Shown here: piece after piece, positions 62,708 to 64,000 of the stretch
Layout of the letters: each line of letters starts with the position of its first letter
Numbering within the stretch: position 1 is the first letter of the stretch
Source: Schaedlerella glycyrrhizinilytica_A
Lineage (GTDB): Bacteria > Bacillota > Clostridia > Lachnospirales > Lachnospiraceae
Length of the DNA stretch: 64,000 nt
Direction: 5' to 3' (one strand)
NCBI RefSeq assembly: GCF_042852765.1
Contig: NZ_AP031414.1
Position numbers and translations under genes: made by a program
The notes under the pieces: generated by a model
What the model was told of the DNA's origin: nothing
Databases searched by the model: none
What the model saw: only the letters and a program-made list of their open reading frames with translations

Positions 62708-64000
62708 ATGAGAAATTACACAACACAAATGGACGCCGCAAGACAAGGCATTATTACACCTGAAATGAAGGCGGTTGCAAAGAAGGAATACAGAACAGAA
62801 GAAGAAATCAGAGAACTTGTTGCAAAAGGACAGGTTGCTATCTGTGCAAACAAGAACCACACCTGCATTGATCCAAACGGTGTAGGCTCCATGCTCCGCA
62901 CTAAAATCAATGTTAATCTCGGTGTTTCCCGTGACTGTAAAGATTACGATATCGAAATGCAAAAGGTTATGGCAGCCGTAGGTATGGGTGCTGAAGCCAT
63001 TATGGACCTTTCTTCCCATGGTAACACGCAGCCTTTCCGCAGAAAGCTCACAAGTGAGTGTCCCGCAATGATCGGTACTGTTCCAGTTTATGACAGTGTG
63101 ATTCATTATCAGAGAGACCTTGCAACTCTTACAGCAAAAGATTTCATTGATGTGGTTCGTCTTCACGCAGAAGATGGTGTTGATTTTGTAACCCTTCACT
63201 GCGGTATTACCCGTAAGACCATTGAGCAGATCAAAAAGCACAAGAGAAAAATGAATATTGTTTCCCGCGGCGGCTCCCTGGTTTTTGCTTGGATGAGTAT
63301 GACGGGCGAAGAAAATCCCTTTTACGAATACTTTGACGAGATCCTGGATATCTGCCGTGAGTATGATGTGACCATTTCGCTTGGTGACGCCTGCCGTCCC
63401 GGTTGTCTTGCCGACGGAAGTGATGTATGTCAGATTGAAGAGTTGGTTCGTCTTGGCGAGCTGACCAAGCGTGCATGGGAAAAAGATGTTCAGGTTATGG
63501 TGGAAGGTCCCGGACATATACCGATGGATCAGATTGAAGCCAATATGAAGATGCAGCAGACCATCTGTATGGGTGCGCCGTTCTATGTGCTCGGTCCTAT
63601 TGTTACGGATATTGCACCCGGTTATGATCACATCACTTCAGCTATCGGTGGAGCGATTGCTGCAGCAAGCGGTGCTGCTTTCCTTTGCTATGTAACGCCC
63701 GCTGAACATCTTGCTCTGCCGAATGTAGAGGATGTAAAGCAAGGTATTATTGCATCGCGCATTGCAGCTCACGCTGCGGATATTGCAAAGAAGGTTCCTC
63801 ACGCAAGAGACATTGACGATGCAATGGCAGATGCCAGAAGAACTTTTGATTGGGAAAAGCAGTGGGAATGCTCCATTGATCCTGAAACTGCGAAAGCCAT
63901 CCGTGACAGCCGTGCTCCTGAACACGAGGACAGCTGCTCGATGTGTGGCAAATTCTGTGCAGTCAGAAGTATGAACAAGGCGTTGAGTGGAGAGTACATT
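62708..64000 (+). CDS. thiC: Phosphomethylpyrimidine synthase ThiC (runs off the window)
   Basis: An open frame of 431 codons begins at ATG 62708 with GAAAGGA upstream and has no stop before the window end. It contains the ThiC barrel motifs (MDLSSHGNT; VDFVTLHCGITRKT; MVEGPGHIPMDQI) and the C-terminal iron-sulfur motif CSMCGKFC near residue 418. It converts aminoimidazole ribotide to HMP phosphate by radical SAM chemistry. The length suggests only a few codons are missing. Confidence 0.95.
   Translation, partial: MRNYTTQMDAARQGIITPEMKAVAKKEYRTEEEIRELVAKGQVAICANKNHTCIDPNGVGSMLRTKINVNLGVSRDCKDYDIEMQKVMAAVGMGAEAIMDLSSHGNTQPFRRKLTSECPAMIGTVPVYDSVIHYQRDLATLTAKDFIDVVRLHAEDGVDFVTLHCGITRKTIEQIKKHKRKMNIVSRGGSLVFAWMSMTGEENPFYEYFDEILDICREYDVTISLGDACRPGCLADGSDVCQIEELVRLGELTKRAWEKDVQVMVEGPGHIPMDQIEANMKMQQTICMGAPFYVLGPIVTDIAPGYDHITSAIGGAIAAASGAAFLCYVTPAEHLALPNVEDVKQGIIASRIAAHAADIAKKVPHARDIDDAMADARRTFDWEKQWECSIDPETAKAIRDSRAPEHEDSCSMCGKFCAVRSMNKALSGEYI

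Noticed and set aside
1..64000. CRISPR arrays, tRNA or rRNA genes
   Set aside because: I saw no regularly spaced direct repeats, tRNA cloverleaf patterns or rRNA-like sequence in the window.

Overview
The window looks like chromosome of a gut Lachnospiraceae-type Firmicute (Clostridia). Base composition is close to half GC over most of its length, ribosome binding sites are strong AGGAGG types, and genes are tightly packed in short operons. The gene content fits: Bce-type peptide resistance, PRD/PTS regulators, pduCDE diol dehydratase, DUF3793, and SbcCD. Family assignments come from motifs read in the translated sequence; no database search was run.

Layout. 1-2.0 kb: a YtrA-type GntR repressor with an ABC-2 exporter. 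2.0-8.1 kb: a Bce-like module (response regulator, kinase, ABC ATPase, FtsX-type permease) whose regulator gene is interrupted near its 3' end by a ~1.5 kb insert carrying one AlbA_2/ATPase-type gene, flanked by 27-bp direct repeats. 8.2-12.6 kb: a PRD regulator, an orphan EIIB, HPr and Enzyme I. 12.9-13.7 kb: a DUF134-NifX fusion. 13.8-17.7 kb (minus): YfhO, CsbB-like glycosyltransferase and GtrA, a three-component envelope glycosylation set, divergent from a two-component system (17.8-19.9 kb). 19.9-25.4 kb (minus): coenzyme B12-dependent diol dehydratase pduCDE, reactivase pduGH and the cobalamin adenosyltransferase, with no shell genes. 25.7-38.7 kb: housekeeping and signalling genes (M20 peptidase, cyclase, Maf, YgjP, HAD phosphatase, degenerate GGDEF-EAL, phosphopantetheinyl transferase, VanY, dGTPase, TadA). 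38.7-40.8 kb: a single polypeptide joining an M.HaeIII-like methyltransferase to an R.HaeIII-like endonuclease. 41-49 kb: flavodoxin, DUF3793, SbcCD, metal ATPase. 49.1-53.1 kb: a very large ABC transporter and a lone PRD protein. 53.3-57.1 kb: an AT-rich scar of a conjugative element, made of gene fragments and an oriT-like site. 57.2-64 kb: a TPP-riboswitch-controlled thiamine operon (thiS, thiF, pdxK-like, thiG, thiH, thiE, thiD, thiC), cut by the window end.

The most interesting points are: (1) the one-chain HaeIII-type restriction-modification protein, together with very strong scarcity of its predicted site GGCC in the resident DNA, which is relaxed in the thiamine segment next to the conjugative-element scar; (2) the direct-repeat-flanked AlbA_2 gene inserted between the two genes of a two-component system without breaking either; (3) a dispersed palindrome family with a TGTACAAG core; (4) tandem amino-acid repeats inside the nuclease domain of SbcD; and (5) a diol dehydratase that keeps a microcompartment-targeting N-terminus where no shell genes are visible.
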